64,000 nucleotides of DNA from Sphingomonas azotifigens NBRC 15497. Lineage in GTDB: Bacteria; Pseudomonadota; Alphaproteobacteria; Sphingomonadales; Sphingomonadaceae. Shown here one piece after another: positions 53,959 to 61,570 of the stretch. A program made the position numbers and the translations under genes. How positions within the stretch are numbered: position 1 is the stretch's first letter; the number at the start of each line of letters is the position of its first letter. Below the pieces are notes generated by a model. That model worked only from the letters and a program-made list of their open reading frames with translations. It searched no databases and was not told the DNA's origin. Where the stretch lies: assembly GCF_002091475.1 (NCBI RefSeq), contig NZ_BCTR01000019.1, positions 1-64,000 of the forward strand, given 5' to 3'.

Positions 53959-54782
53959 TGGGGCTTGGCCGTTCGCTGGAGGACGCCGCCCGCAATCTCC
54001 TCGCGCGTGCCGAGATCGGCGAGGATCGCCTGGGCGAGCAGCGGCATGGTGAGGATGACGACGAAGGTGGCGGCGGCGGCCTTGATCGGCATCGCCATCG
54101 AGAAGACGTTGAACGACTGGGCGAAGCGGTTGAGGAACCCCATCGCCAGGTCGATCACGTACAGCACGGTCAGCACGGGTGCGGCGAACAGGAAGGCGAG
54201 GGCGAACAGCCGCCCGAACTCGCCTTCGAAGAACATCAGCGCGCGCGCATCGAGCTGCAGTCCGCCGGGGCCGAGCGGCCAGATCAGGTAGCTGCCCATC
54301 ACCGTGCCGACGAGCAGGGTGAGGCCACCGGCGGTGACGAACACCACCTCGGCGAAGCGACTGAGCAGAATGCCGGTGAGCGAGCTGGTATTGCCGCTCA
54401 ACGGGTCGACGAGCTGGCCGATCGTCGCGCCCACCTTGGTGTCGATGATCTCGCCGGCGGCGCCCAGTGCCCAGAGCACGGTGCCGAAGAAGAAGCCGAT
54501 CGCCCCGCCGGCGGCGGCTTCCTTGAGTAGCATCTTCAGCCAGCCCATCGCGGAGAGGTCGTTTGGGTGGAAGTCAGGCTGCATCTGCAGCGCGACCAGC
54601 CCGAAGGTGACGATGATGCTGTTCCGCACCGTTCCCGGCATCACCTCGCGCGAGAAGACCGGGACGAACACGAAGGCGAAGGCGAAGCGCGCCGAGGCGA
54701 CCGCGACGACCAGCAGCTGGTCGAGCCAGGGCATCGCCGCGAACAGCGGCACGCCGACGCCGGGGGGCACCGCCTCGATCAT
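53955..54782 (-). CDS. sctT: Type III export apparatus protein SctT (FliR family)
   Basis: About 275 residues with six to eight membrane helices. Family features are LLVVAVASARFAFAFVFVPVF near the N-terminus, FFFGTVLWALGAAGEIIDTK, VDPLSGNTSSLTGILLSRFA, and FNVFSMAMPIKAAAATFVVI. SctT forms the R5T1S4 export gate in the inner membrane with SctR and SctS. Its start overlaps the sctS stop and its stop overlaps the LuxR-type start, both by ATGA. Confidence 0.93.
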   Translation of the reverse strand: MIEAVPPGVGVPLFAAMPWLDQLLVVAVASARFAFAFVFVPVFSREVMPGTVRNSIIVTFGLVALQMQPDFHPNDLSAMGWLKMLLKEAAAGGAIGFFFGTVLWALGAAGEIIDTKVGATIGQLVDPLSGNTSSLTGILLSRFAEVVFVTAGGLTLLVGTVMGSYLIWPLGPGGLQLDARALMFFEGEFGRLFALAFLFAAPVLTVLYVIDLAMGFLNRFAQSFNVFSMAMPIKAAAATFVVILTMPLLAQAILADLGTREEIAGGVLQRTAKPQ

Positions 54783-55045
54783 CGCCCCACCGCCGCAAGG
54801 CCGGAGAAGATCGAATCGGCATAGCTGTACAGCGTACCCGCCATCAGGCTGGCGGTGACGAAGATGCTGATCACGATCGCGAAGAACTTGAGCGTGTATT
54901 GCAGCGTCTGTTCCTGCAGCTGGGTCGCCGCCTGTACGATCGCGACGAGCAGCCCCACCACCGACGCCGCGATGATCGGCGGCGCCGAGAGCAGCAGCAC
55001 CAGCCACAGCCCCTGCGTGGTAACGGCGACGAGATCGTCGCTCAT
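54779..55045 (-). CDS. sctS: Type III export apparatus protein SctS (FliQ family)
   Basis: 88 residues with two membrane helices: LWLVLLLSAPPIIAASVVGL and FFAIVISIFVTASLMAGTLY. The loop VAIVQAATQLQEQTLQYTLK between them is the FliQ/SctS signature. GGAGA precedes the ATG. It overlaps sctT by four bases and is separated from sctR by a gap carrying a long hairpin. Confidence 0.95.
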   Translation of the reverse strand: MSDDLVAVTTQGLWLVLLLSAPPIIAASVVGLLVAIVQAATQLQEQTLQYTLKFFAIVISIFVTASLMAGTLYSYADSIFSGLAAVGR

Positions 55046-55060
55046 GACGTTTTCTCCGCG

Positions 55061-55140
55061 CGGCGCCGGCCCGCTCCCCCACCCGGCCACCCATAGGATA
55101 CTGGCGTTGGGTGGCCGGGTGGGGGAGCGGGCCGGCACCG
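55061..55140. repeat. Long perfect stem-loop between sctR and sctS
   Basis: Arms 55065-55093 and 55108-55136 are perfect 29-base reverse complements around a 14-base loop (TAGGATACTGGCGT). After one mismatch the pairing extends three more bases on each side, to 55061 and 55140. The arms are GC-rich and carry the CCACCCGGCCACCC core. There is no T tract. It sits inside an otherwise tightly overlapping operon, between genes whose products are needed in different copy numbers. Confidence 0.85.
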
Positions 55141-55174
55141 GACCTGCGCCCTTGGCGCAGCGAAAAGCGCCCCC

Positions 55175-55873
55175 TCAGGCATAGGAAAGCACCAGCCCGT
55201 GGCTCAGCTTCACCCAGCCATCGACCAGCACGAACAGCAGGATCTTGAACGGCAGCGAGATGGTGACGGGCGAGAGCATCATCATGCCCATCGCCAGCAG
55301 GATGTTGGCGATCACCATGTCGATGACGAGGAAGGGCAGGAAGATCAGGAAGCCGATCTGGAAGGCGAGCTTGAGCTCCTTCACCACGAACGCCGGGATG
55401 ATAATCACGAAGTCGGTATCGCGCAGAGTGCTCACCTTCGCCGGATCGCCGATCCGCTGCTGGGTGCGCAGGAAGAAGGCGCGCTCGCGCGGGTCGCTGT
55501 GCTTGACCAGGAATTCGCGCAGCGGCTCCTTGGCGCGATCGGCGGTGGCGAAAATGTCGCCGGTGCTCTCGATCGGGTTTTCGGCCTGCGCGGGTGGATC
55601 ACCGGGCATGGTGGGGGTGGCCGGGCCCTGGACGGCGGCGGCGACCTGCATCTTCTCCAGCGTCGGGTACATCACGAACACGCTCAGGATCAGCGCCAGC
55701 CCGTTGAGCACGAGGTTGGGCGGCACCTGCTGCAGCCCCAGCGCATTGCGCACCAGGCTCAGCACCACGGCGATCTTGGTGAAGCTGGTCACCATCACCG
55801 CGAAGAACGGGGCGAGCGCGATCAGGACGACCGTGATCAGCGCCGAGCCGGGGGTGAACTGGGCGAGGTTCAC
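55175..55873 (-). CDS. sctR: Type III export apparatus protein SctR (FliP family)
   Basis: About 232 residues. N-terminal ITVVLIALAPFFAVMVTSFT and KIAVVLSLVRNALGLQQVPP, a periplasmic segment (about 90-140), then DTDFVIIIPAFVVKELKLAF and ISLPFKILLFVLVDGWVKLS, all conserved in SctR/FliP. No N-terminal signal peptide is seen, as in injectisome SctR and unlike many FliP. The start is GTG at 55873, overlapping the sctQ stop (GTGA), with GGAGG just before it. Confidence 0.94.
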   Translation of the reverse strand: MNLAQFTPGSALITVVLIALAPFFAVMVTSFTKIAVVLSLVRNALGLQQVPPNLVLNGLALILSVFVMYPTLEKMQVAAAVQGPATPTMPGDPPAQAENPIESTGDIFATADRAKEPLREFLVKHSDPRERAFFLRTQQRIGDPAKVSTLRDTDFVIIIPAFVVKELKLAFQIGFLIFLPFLVIDMVIANILLAMGMMMLSPVTISLPFKILLFVLVDGWVKLSHGLVLSYA

Positions 55874-56787
55874 GCCTCCACCTCCACCGGCTGCTGGACC
55901 GCGCCTTCGGCGAGATCGACGCGCGCCTCGATCAGCACCGCGAAGCGATCGCCGAGCTGGACCAGCTCGCCGCGGGCCAGCGGGCTGCCGGCGACCAGCA
56001 GCTCCACCGCCATGCCCTCGGCGACAGGGCCGAGCGGCAGCGCCACGCCCGGGCGCAGATCGGCGAGCGCCGCGGCGCTGACTCGCTGCTCGGGCAGACG
56101 GAGGGTGAGGGGCACGGCGAAATCGCGGGGAGAGGGGGCAGCGTCGCTGGATTCCATGGGCGCTCCATCGGGATGCGGGGTGAAACTGCCGGCGGCGAGG
56201 TCGAACTGACCGGCCTGGCGGAAATGCGGGGCTTCGAGCGTGGCGCGGAGGCGGGCGCCGATCAGCACGAGATCGCCGGGGGCGAGGTCCCCCGCTTCGG
56301 CGATGCCGAGCCGGGGGCCTTGCACCAGTAGCTGGGCGAGGACGGGCAGGCGCGCGGCGAGCGGCGTGAGGCCCTCCGCCTCGGCGAGCCAGTTTGCCGT
56401 GTGCGGATGGTCGTAGGGCAACAGCAGCGCGGCGTCCTGGTCCTCCCTGCGCAGAACGAAATGAAGCGCGGCATCGTCCGATGCGCTGCCGAGATCCTCG
56501 GGTTCGAGCTGGACTCCCAGCACCTGCTCCAGCGCGAGCAGCATCGGCTCGGCATCGTCGAGCGCGGCGGCGGCTTCGGCGATCCTTTCGGGATGGAGCA
56601 CGACCCCGCCGGGGCGGAACCGGGTGCCGTCGGCGCAGCGGAACCAGTTGCCGCGCGGCGGCGCCGCGACGATCTCGACGGCGAAGCCGGCATGCTCGAG
56701 CAGCCGCGCGACCGCACCGGCCAGCGCATCGCGCGCCGGATCGACCCGCGGCAGGTCGAGCGCGTCGAGGCGGAGCATGGTCGCCAT
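55870..56787 (-). CDS. sctQ: Type III cytoplasmic ring protein SctQ (FliN/FliM-like SpoA protein)
   Basis: About 305 residues. The N-terminal two thirds is a divergent SctQ region (MATMLRLDALDLPRVDPARD onward). A first SpoA-like segment is around LVLIGARLRATLEAPHF, and the C-terminal SpoA domain (about 225-300) reads VPLTLRLPEQRVSAAALADL, RPGVALPLGP, ELLVAGSPLARGELVQLGDR and FAVLIEAR. SctQ forms the sorting-platform pods. The ATG at 56787 overlaps the stop of the FliO-like gene. The frame is open upstream but overlaps that gene. Confidence 0.86.
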   Translation of the reverse strand: MATMLRLDALDLPRVDPARDALAGAVARLLEHAGFAVEIVAAPPRGNWFRCADGTRFRPGGVVLHPERIAEAAAALDDAEPMLLALEQVLGVQLEPEDLGSASDDAALHFVLRREDQDAALLLPYDHPHTANWLAEAEGLTPLAARLPVLAQLLVQGPRLGIAEAGDLAPGDLVLIGARLRATLEAPHFRQAGQFDLAAGSFTPHPDGAPMESSDAAPSPRDFAVPLTLRLPEQRVSAAALADLRPGVALPLGPVAEGMAVELLVAGSPLARGELVQLGDRFAVLIEARVDLAEGAVQQPVEVEA

Positions 56788-57107
56788 CAGAAGCGCACCG
56801 GCGCAGCGATCGGCTTGGAGGGCGCCTGACCATCGGGCCAGCGGGCGAGCAGCGTCACCGATCCGGCGGTGACGCCGACGAGCATCGTCTCGCCGCGTGC
56901 CTCGATCAGCACCACCCGCTCGCGCTGGCCGAGCGGCATCGAGCGGAGGAAGCGGATCGGCGTGTCGCTCTCGCCATTGGCGGCGACGCCCAGCTGGCGA
57001 TCCTGCAGCTTCTTCAGCAGCCAGATCACGCCCCAGGCCATGCCCAAGACGAGGGCAAGCGCCACGACGATGGCGAGGATCGAGGATAGGACGGCTCCGA
57101 TTCCCAT
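56787..57107 (-). CDS. FliO-like export apparatus assembly protein
   Basis: 106 residues. One membrane helix (AVLSSILAIVVALALVLGMA) is followed by a small cytoplasmic beta domain with FLRSMPLGQRERVVLIEARG, ETMLVGVTAGSVTLLARW, the FliO signature. FliO assists assembly of FliP rings in flagella and is normally absent from injectisome operons. Here it lies between sctU and sctQ, overlapping sctQ, in a locus that also encodes a secretin. GGAGA precedes the ATG. Confidence 0.82.
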   Translation of the reverse strand: MGIGAVLSSILAIVVALALVLGMAWGVIWLLKKLQDRQLGVAANGESDTPIRFLRSMPLGQRERVVLIEARGETMLVGVTAGSVTLLARWPDGQAPSKPIAAPVRF

Positions 57108-57131
57108 GATGCGATTGGTTCTCCGGTCTGG

Positions 57132-58289
57132 TCAGCGTTGGGGCGCGGCGAGGCGCGGGGCGGCGGTATCCATGTCGTGCTGCATCGGGCCGTCGCCGCT
57201 CTTCGCCTTGGCGGCCCAGAGGATCACGGCGGCGATCGCATCGAACATGTCCTCGGGCACGATTTCGCCGATCTCGCCGCGTGCCCACAGGCTGCGGGCG
57301 GCGGCGACGTTGCGGACGATCGGCACGCGGGCCTCCTCGGCCTCGGCGCGCATCGCGGCGGCGAGTTCGCCCATGCCCTTGGCGGCGATCACCGGCACCG
57401 GGCAGGTCGTCTCGTCATAGTTGAGCGCGATGGCGATATGGGTGGGGTTCACCAGCAGCGCGGCGGCGCCGCGGGTCGCGCCGATATTGTTCTGGTTCGC
57501 CCATTCCTGGTGCATGTCCCGCCGCAGCGCGCGGACCTGCGGATCGCCTTCGCTTTCCTTGTGCTCCTGCTTGATGTCGCGACGGCTCATCTTCATCTTC
57601 TTGATGAAGCTGTGCTTCGCATAGATCCGGTCGGCGGCCGCGACGAACAGGAATACCGCGACGACCATCGCCAGCATCTGCAGCGTCAGCGAATAGGTGA
57701 GCCCGATCGTGGTCAGCGCGGCGCCTTCGCGCGATTCGTCGATGGGCGAGGTTGCGGCGAGCCGAATCAGCTGGCCGGAACTGGACAGGGCGCTTTGATA
57801 GACGAGATAGCCGATCGCGCAGATCAGCCCGGCCTTCACCAGCGTCTTGGCGAGTTCGAACAGGCCGTCCTTGCCGAACATCCGCTTGAGGCCCTCGATC
57901 GGGTTGAGCTTCTCCAGCCCGAATTTCATCTTCTCGGTCGTCATCATCGGACCGACCTGGAGGAATTCGGCGAAGGTGCCGATCAGCGCGGCAGGGACCA
58001 GCGTCGCGAAGGTGAGGCGCAGCAGCGTCCACGCGGCATCCCAGCCGATCGCCGGGGCGGTTTGCTCGAACGAACCCGTCGCCGCCTGCGCCACCACGTC
58101 GGTGGCGAGGCGCGCCAGTTCGCTCGCGGCATAGCCCGAGACCCCTACGAACAGCAGCAGCCAGGCGAGCGTAAGAAGTCCCGTGGCCAAATCCTTCGAC
58201 TTGGCGACGTCACCCTTCTTGCGCGCGTCCTGCAGCCGCTTCGGCGTCGGGAGCTCGCTCTTGTCGGCGCTGTCCTTGCCTTGGCTCAT
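57132..58289 (-). CDS. sctU: Type III export switch protein SctU (FlhB family)
   Basis: About 385 residues. N-terminal KSELPTPKRLQDARKKGDVA, four membrane helices (about 30-210), the linker KMKMSRRDIKQEHKESEGDP and the C-terminal autocleaving domain with NPTH in AALLVNPTHIAIALNYDETT. Autocleavage between Asn and Pro switches substrate class. The ATG at 58289 is preferred to a start 12 codons upstream since it precedes the conserved domain directly. It is the first gene of the minus-strand operon. Confidence 0.95.
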   Translation of the reverse strand: MSQGKDSADKSELPTPKRLQDARKKGDVAKSKDLATGLLTLAWLLLFVGVSGYAASELARLATDVVAQAATGSFEQTAPAIGWDAAWTLLRLTFATLVPAALIGTFAEFLQVGPMMTTEKMKFGLEKLNPIEGLKRMFGKDGLFELAKTLVKAGLICAIGYLVYQSALSSSGQLIRLAATSPIDESREGAALTTIGLTYSLTLQMLAMVVAVFLFVAAADRIYAKHSFIKKMKMSRRDIKQEHKESEGDPQVRALRRDMHQEWANQNNIGATRGAAALLVNPTHIAIALNYDETTCPVPVIAAKGMGELAAAMRAEAEEARVPIVRNVAAARSLWARGEIGEIVPEDMFDAIAAVILWAAKAKSGDGPMQHDMDTAAPRLAAPQR

Positions 58290-58763
58290 GAAGATAAACT
58301 CTTGCCGCCGAACGCTTTCCGCCAAGTTGCGGAGGGTTGCGGCAGGTCAAGCAGGTCGACACATCGGCTGCCCGTGGGGCGGGGCAGCGACCTACGTAAA
58401 ATCCCGTAACCGGTTCCAACACGCAACAGGCAAAATGCGTGCCGGTTGGTAACGCTTGCCGACAAACCCTAGGGAATCCGCCGATTTCACTGATTCGCCG
58501 CGCGACAAGGCGTGGGGATGCGGCGTTCGGTCGTGCTGACAAGCGTGTAAACAACCGCCAAATCTAAAAAGGTTCCTCGATTCGCCGACAAAAATGTTCG
58601 TTTCATCCCGCCGCAACATGGTGAAATATTTCTGAATGCTGACTTGAAAATGAAAGAAAAACGCGACAGCCTATAGGTGTTCCTGGACGAGCAGGCCGGG
58701 AATTGTGGGGCATCGTGCTGAACAACTGTTGGCCTACGGGCTATCGGCTGGGGAGCGATGCAA
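58290..58763. other. Divergent promoter region of the type III locus
   Basis: About 470 bases between sctU (minus) and the lytic transglycosylase gene (plus), less GC-rich than its surroundings, especially 58560-58680. GCCGACAAA occurs twice (58458-58466 and 58584-58592), and GATTCGCCG recurs near 58492 and 58579. These may be regulator sites. An AT-rich stretch with TTGAAAATGAAAG near 58643 and TATAGG near 58672 could hold a promoter, but the spacing is not canonical. Confidence 0.45.
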
Positions 58764-59606
58764 ATGCGTAGCGTAGTTCTTAGCGTGTCATGGCCGGTGC
58801 TGGTTGGCGCTGTGCTGATTATTCCGGATGCGGCATGGTCGCGGGACAAGGCGCCGCCGCCGCCGCCCTGTCCCCTCACCGCCACATTGCGGGTCGCGGA
58901 CCAGGCGTCGCTGGCGGGTATCCAGTCGCTCCAGCAGTGCAATACTTCCATCGTTATCGCGCCGGGGTCCCCGGCGGAGATGCCGAAGGACGTGCGCATC
59001 GCGCCGGAGGCCGAGGACGGGTCCGGCGCCGATCGCGCGGCCTCGTTCCAGCGCGTCTCGGGCGGCAAGCCGCGCAGGCCCGAGCCGGCACCTGCCGCCC
59101 GGCTGCGCGTCGCGGCGATCGCTCCGGCCCGGCAGGAACCTGCGGCCGTCGTGGCGACCACCTCCGCCGATGCGATCCTGGCGATGCGGCCGATCTCCTA
59201 CACCACCCGCTACGATGCGATGATCCAGCGGGTCGCGGCGCGGCGGCGGGTGGACCCGCTGCTGCTCCACGCGGTGATCGATCAGGAATCGCGCTATCGT
59301 GCGGACGCGACCAGCCCCGTTGGCGCCCACGGCCTGATGCAGCTGATGCCGGGTACGGCGCGGATGCTCAACGTGTCGGCCGCCAATGCCGAGGCCAATG
59401 TCGATGGCGGCGCGCGGCTGCTGCGCCAGCTCCACGGCCGGTTCAACGATTTCGGCCTGACGCTTGCCGCCTATAACGCGGGCGAGGGCGCGGTGCGGCG
59501 CTACGGCAACCGCATCCCGCCGTACCCCGAGACCCAGGCCTATGTGACGGGCGTGATGGGCCGCTATAGCCGGTTGCTCGCCGAACAGGCCGCGCGGAGC
59601 CGCTGA
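58764..59606 (+). CDS. Lytic transglycosylase of the type III locus
   Basis: About 280 residues. An export signal (MRSVVLSVSWPVLVGAVLII) is followed by a Pro/Ala-rich spacer to about residue 150. The C-terminal SLT domain reads LLHAVIDQESRYRADATSPV with catalytic Glu, GAHGLMQLMPGTARMLNV and LTLAAYNAGEGAVRRYGN. Such enzymes open the peptidoglycan for assembly of the machine, as IpgF and EtgA do. It is first in an operon with sctV (2 bases apart), sctC and sctD. The ATG at 58764 has better ribosome-site spacing than the one at 58758. Confidence 0.9.
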   Translation: MRSVVLSVSWPVLVGAVLIIPDAAWSRDKAPPPPPCPLTATLRVADQASLAGIQSLQQCNTSIVIAPGSPAEMPKDVRIAPEAEDGSGADRAASFQRVSGGKPRRPEPAPAARLRVAAIAPARQEPAAVVATTSADAILAMRPISYTTRYDAMIQRVAARRRVDPLLLHAVIDQESRYRADATSPVGAHGLMQLMPGTARMLNVSAANAEANVDGGARLLRQLHGRFNDFGLTLAAYNAGEGAVRRYGNRIPPYPETQAYVTGVMGRYSRLLAEQAARSR

Positions 59607-59608
59607 CC

Positions 59609-61570
59609 ATGGCCCCAGCCCTGATCCTGCGCGGTCTGCGCCGCATGCCCCTGCGCGTGGCCGACATGCTGCTGGTCGGCAGCGTCGTCACCGTCGTGCT
59701 GCTGATGATCGTGCCGATGCCGCCGCTGGCGCTCGACGCGTTCATCGCCACCAACATGACGGTGGGCATCCTGCTGCTGCTCAGCTGCATGTACGTCGCC
59801 AAGCCGCTGGATTTCTCGACCTTCCCGACGGTGCTGCTGCTCTCCACGCTGTTCCGGCTGGCGATCAGCATCTCGACGACGCGGATGATCCTCACCCATG
59901 TCGACGGCGGCGAGATCATCCAGCAATTCGGCCAGATGGTCGCGGGCGGCAACCTCGTGGTCGGGCTGGTGGTGTTCCTGATCATCACCATCGTCCAGTT
60001 CATCGTCATTTCGAAGGGCGCCGAGCGCGTCGCCGAAGTCGCCGCGCGGTTCAGCCTCGACGCGATGCCGGGCAAGCAGCTGTCGATCGACAGCGACCTG
60101 CGCTCGGGCATCCTCACCAAGGACGAGGCGCGCGAGAAGCGCCGCACGCTGGAGATGGAGAGCAAGCTCCACGGCAGCCTCGACGGCGCGATGAAGTTCG
60201 TGAAGGGCGATGCGATCGCCTCGGTGATCATCGTGCTGGTCAACCTGCTCGGCGGGCTGGCCGTGGGCATGCTCTACCACGGCATGTCGGCAGGCGAGGC
60301 GGCGACGACCTTTTCGATCCTGACGATCGGCGACGGGCTGGTCGCGCAGGTGCCCGCGCTGTTCTCGGCAATGGCGGCGGGCATGCTCGTCACCCGCACG
60401 ACGGACGAGGAGCGCGACAGCGATCTCGGTCCCGCCATCGCGCGGCAGATCACGGGCAAGCCGCATGTGCTGATGATCGCCGGCGGGCTGGCGATGCTGC
60501 TGGGGCTGGTGCCGGGCTTTCCGACGCTGATCTTCTTCGCGCTGGCGAGCGCGTTGCTGCTGGGCGGGGCGTTCCTCCACCCGACCTCCGGCGCCTGGCT
60601 GCGCGCCCGGCTGGGGCTGGCGACGAGCGAAACGGCGGTCGCGACCGGCGAGACGCTGATCGCCGCGCAGGCGCTGCCGGTGGTCGATCCGCTGCGGCTC
60701 GCCGTCGGCCTGCCGCCGCAGCATCCCGCCTTTGCTGCACTGGCGGATCGGCTGCGCGAGGGCGCCGCCGCGCTCCAGACGCGGACCGGCATCGCCATCC
60801 CCGACCTGCGTGTCGCGCCCGATCCCCGCCTCAACGAGGGCGAATGGCTGCTCAGCGCGCACGACGCCCCGCTCGGCGGCGGCGCCAGCGACGCAGGCGC
60901 GCTGCCCGACATGGCGGCGGAGCGGGTCGCCCAGCTGCTCGAACGCAATCTCGGCCTGTTCCTGGGCCTGCAGGAAGTCACCGATCACCTCAACCGGCTC
61001 GGCGAGACGCATCCGGAAGTCGTCAAGGAAGCGGTACGCGCGGTGCCTACCGGCCGGATCGGCGAAGTGCTCCGCCTGCTCGCCGAGGAAAGCGTCCCGC
61101 TGCGCAACTTCCGCGACGCGATCGAGGCAATCGGCGAAGTCGGCCAGTATGAGCGCGAAGCCGTGCCGATGGCCGAACGCGTCCGCGTGGCGATGCGCCG
61201 CCACCTGATCGCGCCGCTCTGCGAGGCCGGGCGCCTGCGCGTGCTGATCGTCGGCGCCGATCTGGAGGAGACCATCCGCCAGACCGTCACCCCGGTGGAC
61301 GGCCAGATGCGGCTCGCCATCAATCCGCACCAGATGCGCGCGCTGATCGCGCTGCTTTCCACCCAGGTCGCCAGCAGCGGCGCCCGCGCGATCCTCACCG
61401 CGCAGGATCTCCGCCGGCCGCTGCGCCTGCTGATCGCGGGCGACCTGTTCGAGGTGCCGGTGATCAGTTTCAACGAGCTCAACCCGGCCGTGCCGCTCGA
61501 CATCGTCGGCGAAATCAACGCCGCCCCGGAGAGCCTGACCAACCAGATGTCGGACGAGGTTTCCCTATGA
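59609..61570 (+). CDS. sctV: Type III major export gate protein SctV (FlhA family)
   Basis: 653 residues, slightly shorter than usual (about 680-700). Eight membrane helices occupy the first 310 residues, including LLVGSVVTVVLLMIVPMPPL and FSTFPTVLLLSTLFRLAISI. The FHIPEP-type motif reads VAARFSLDAMPGKQLSIDSD. The cytoplasmic domain follows (about 330-653: GEWLLSAHDAPLGG, LGLFLGLQEVTDHLNRL, VPVISFNELNPAVPLDIVGE). It forms the nonameric export gate. Its stop overlaps the sctC start (ATGA). Confidence 0.95.
   Translation: MAPALILRGLRRMPLRVADMLLVGSVVTVVLLMIVPMPPLALDAFIATNMTVGILLLLSCMYVAKPLDFSTFPTVLLLSTLFRLAISISTTRMILTHVDGGEIIQQFGQMVAGGNLVVGLVVFLIITIVQFIVISKGAERVAEVAARFSLDAMPGKQLSIDSDLRSGILTKDEAREKRRTLEMESKLHGSLDGAMKFVKGDAIASVIIVLVNLLGGLAVGMLYHGMSAGEAATTFSILTIGDGLVAQVPALFSAMAAGMLVTRTTDEERDSDLGPAIARQITGKPHVLMIAGGLAMLLGLVPGFPTLIFFALASALLLGGAFLHPTSGAWLRARLGLATSETAVATGETLIAAQALPVVDPLRLAVGLPPQHPAFAALADRLREGAAALQTRTGIAIPDLRVAPDPRLNEGEWLLSAHDAPLGGGASDAGALPDMAAERVAQLLERNLGLFLGLQEVTDHLNRLGETHPEVVKEAVRAVPTGRIGEVLRLLAEESVPLRNFRDAIEAIGEVGQYEREAVPMAERVRVAMRRHLIAPLCEAGRLRVLIVGADLEETIRQTVTPVDGQMRLAINPHQMRALIALLSTQVASSGARAILTAQDLRRPLRLLIAGDLFEVPVISFNELNPAVPLDIVGEINAAPESLTNQMSDEVSL

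Noticed and set aside
53955..58289. Interpretation as a flagellar cluster because of the FliO, FliP, FliQ, FliR and FlhB relatives
   Set aside because: The divergent half encodes a secretin (SctC) and an FHA-type SctD, and no flagellin, hook, rod or motor gene is present.
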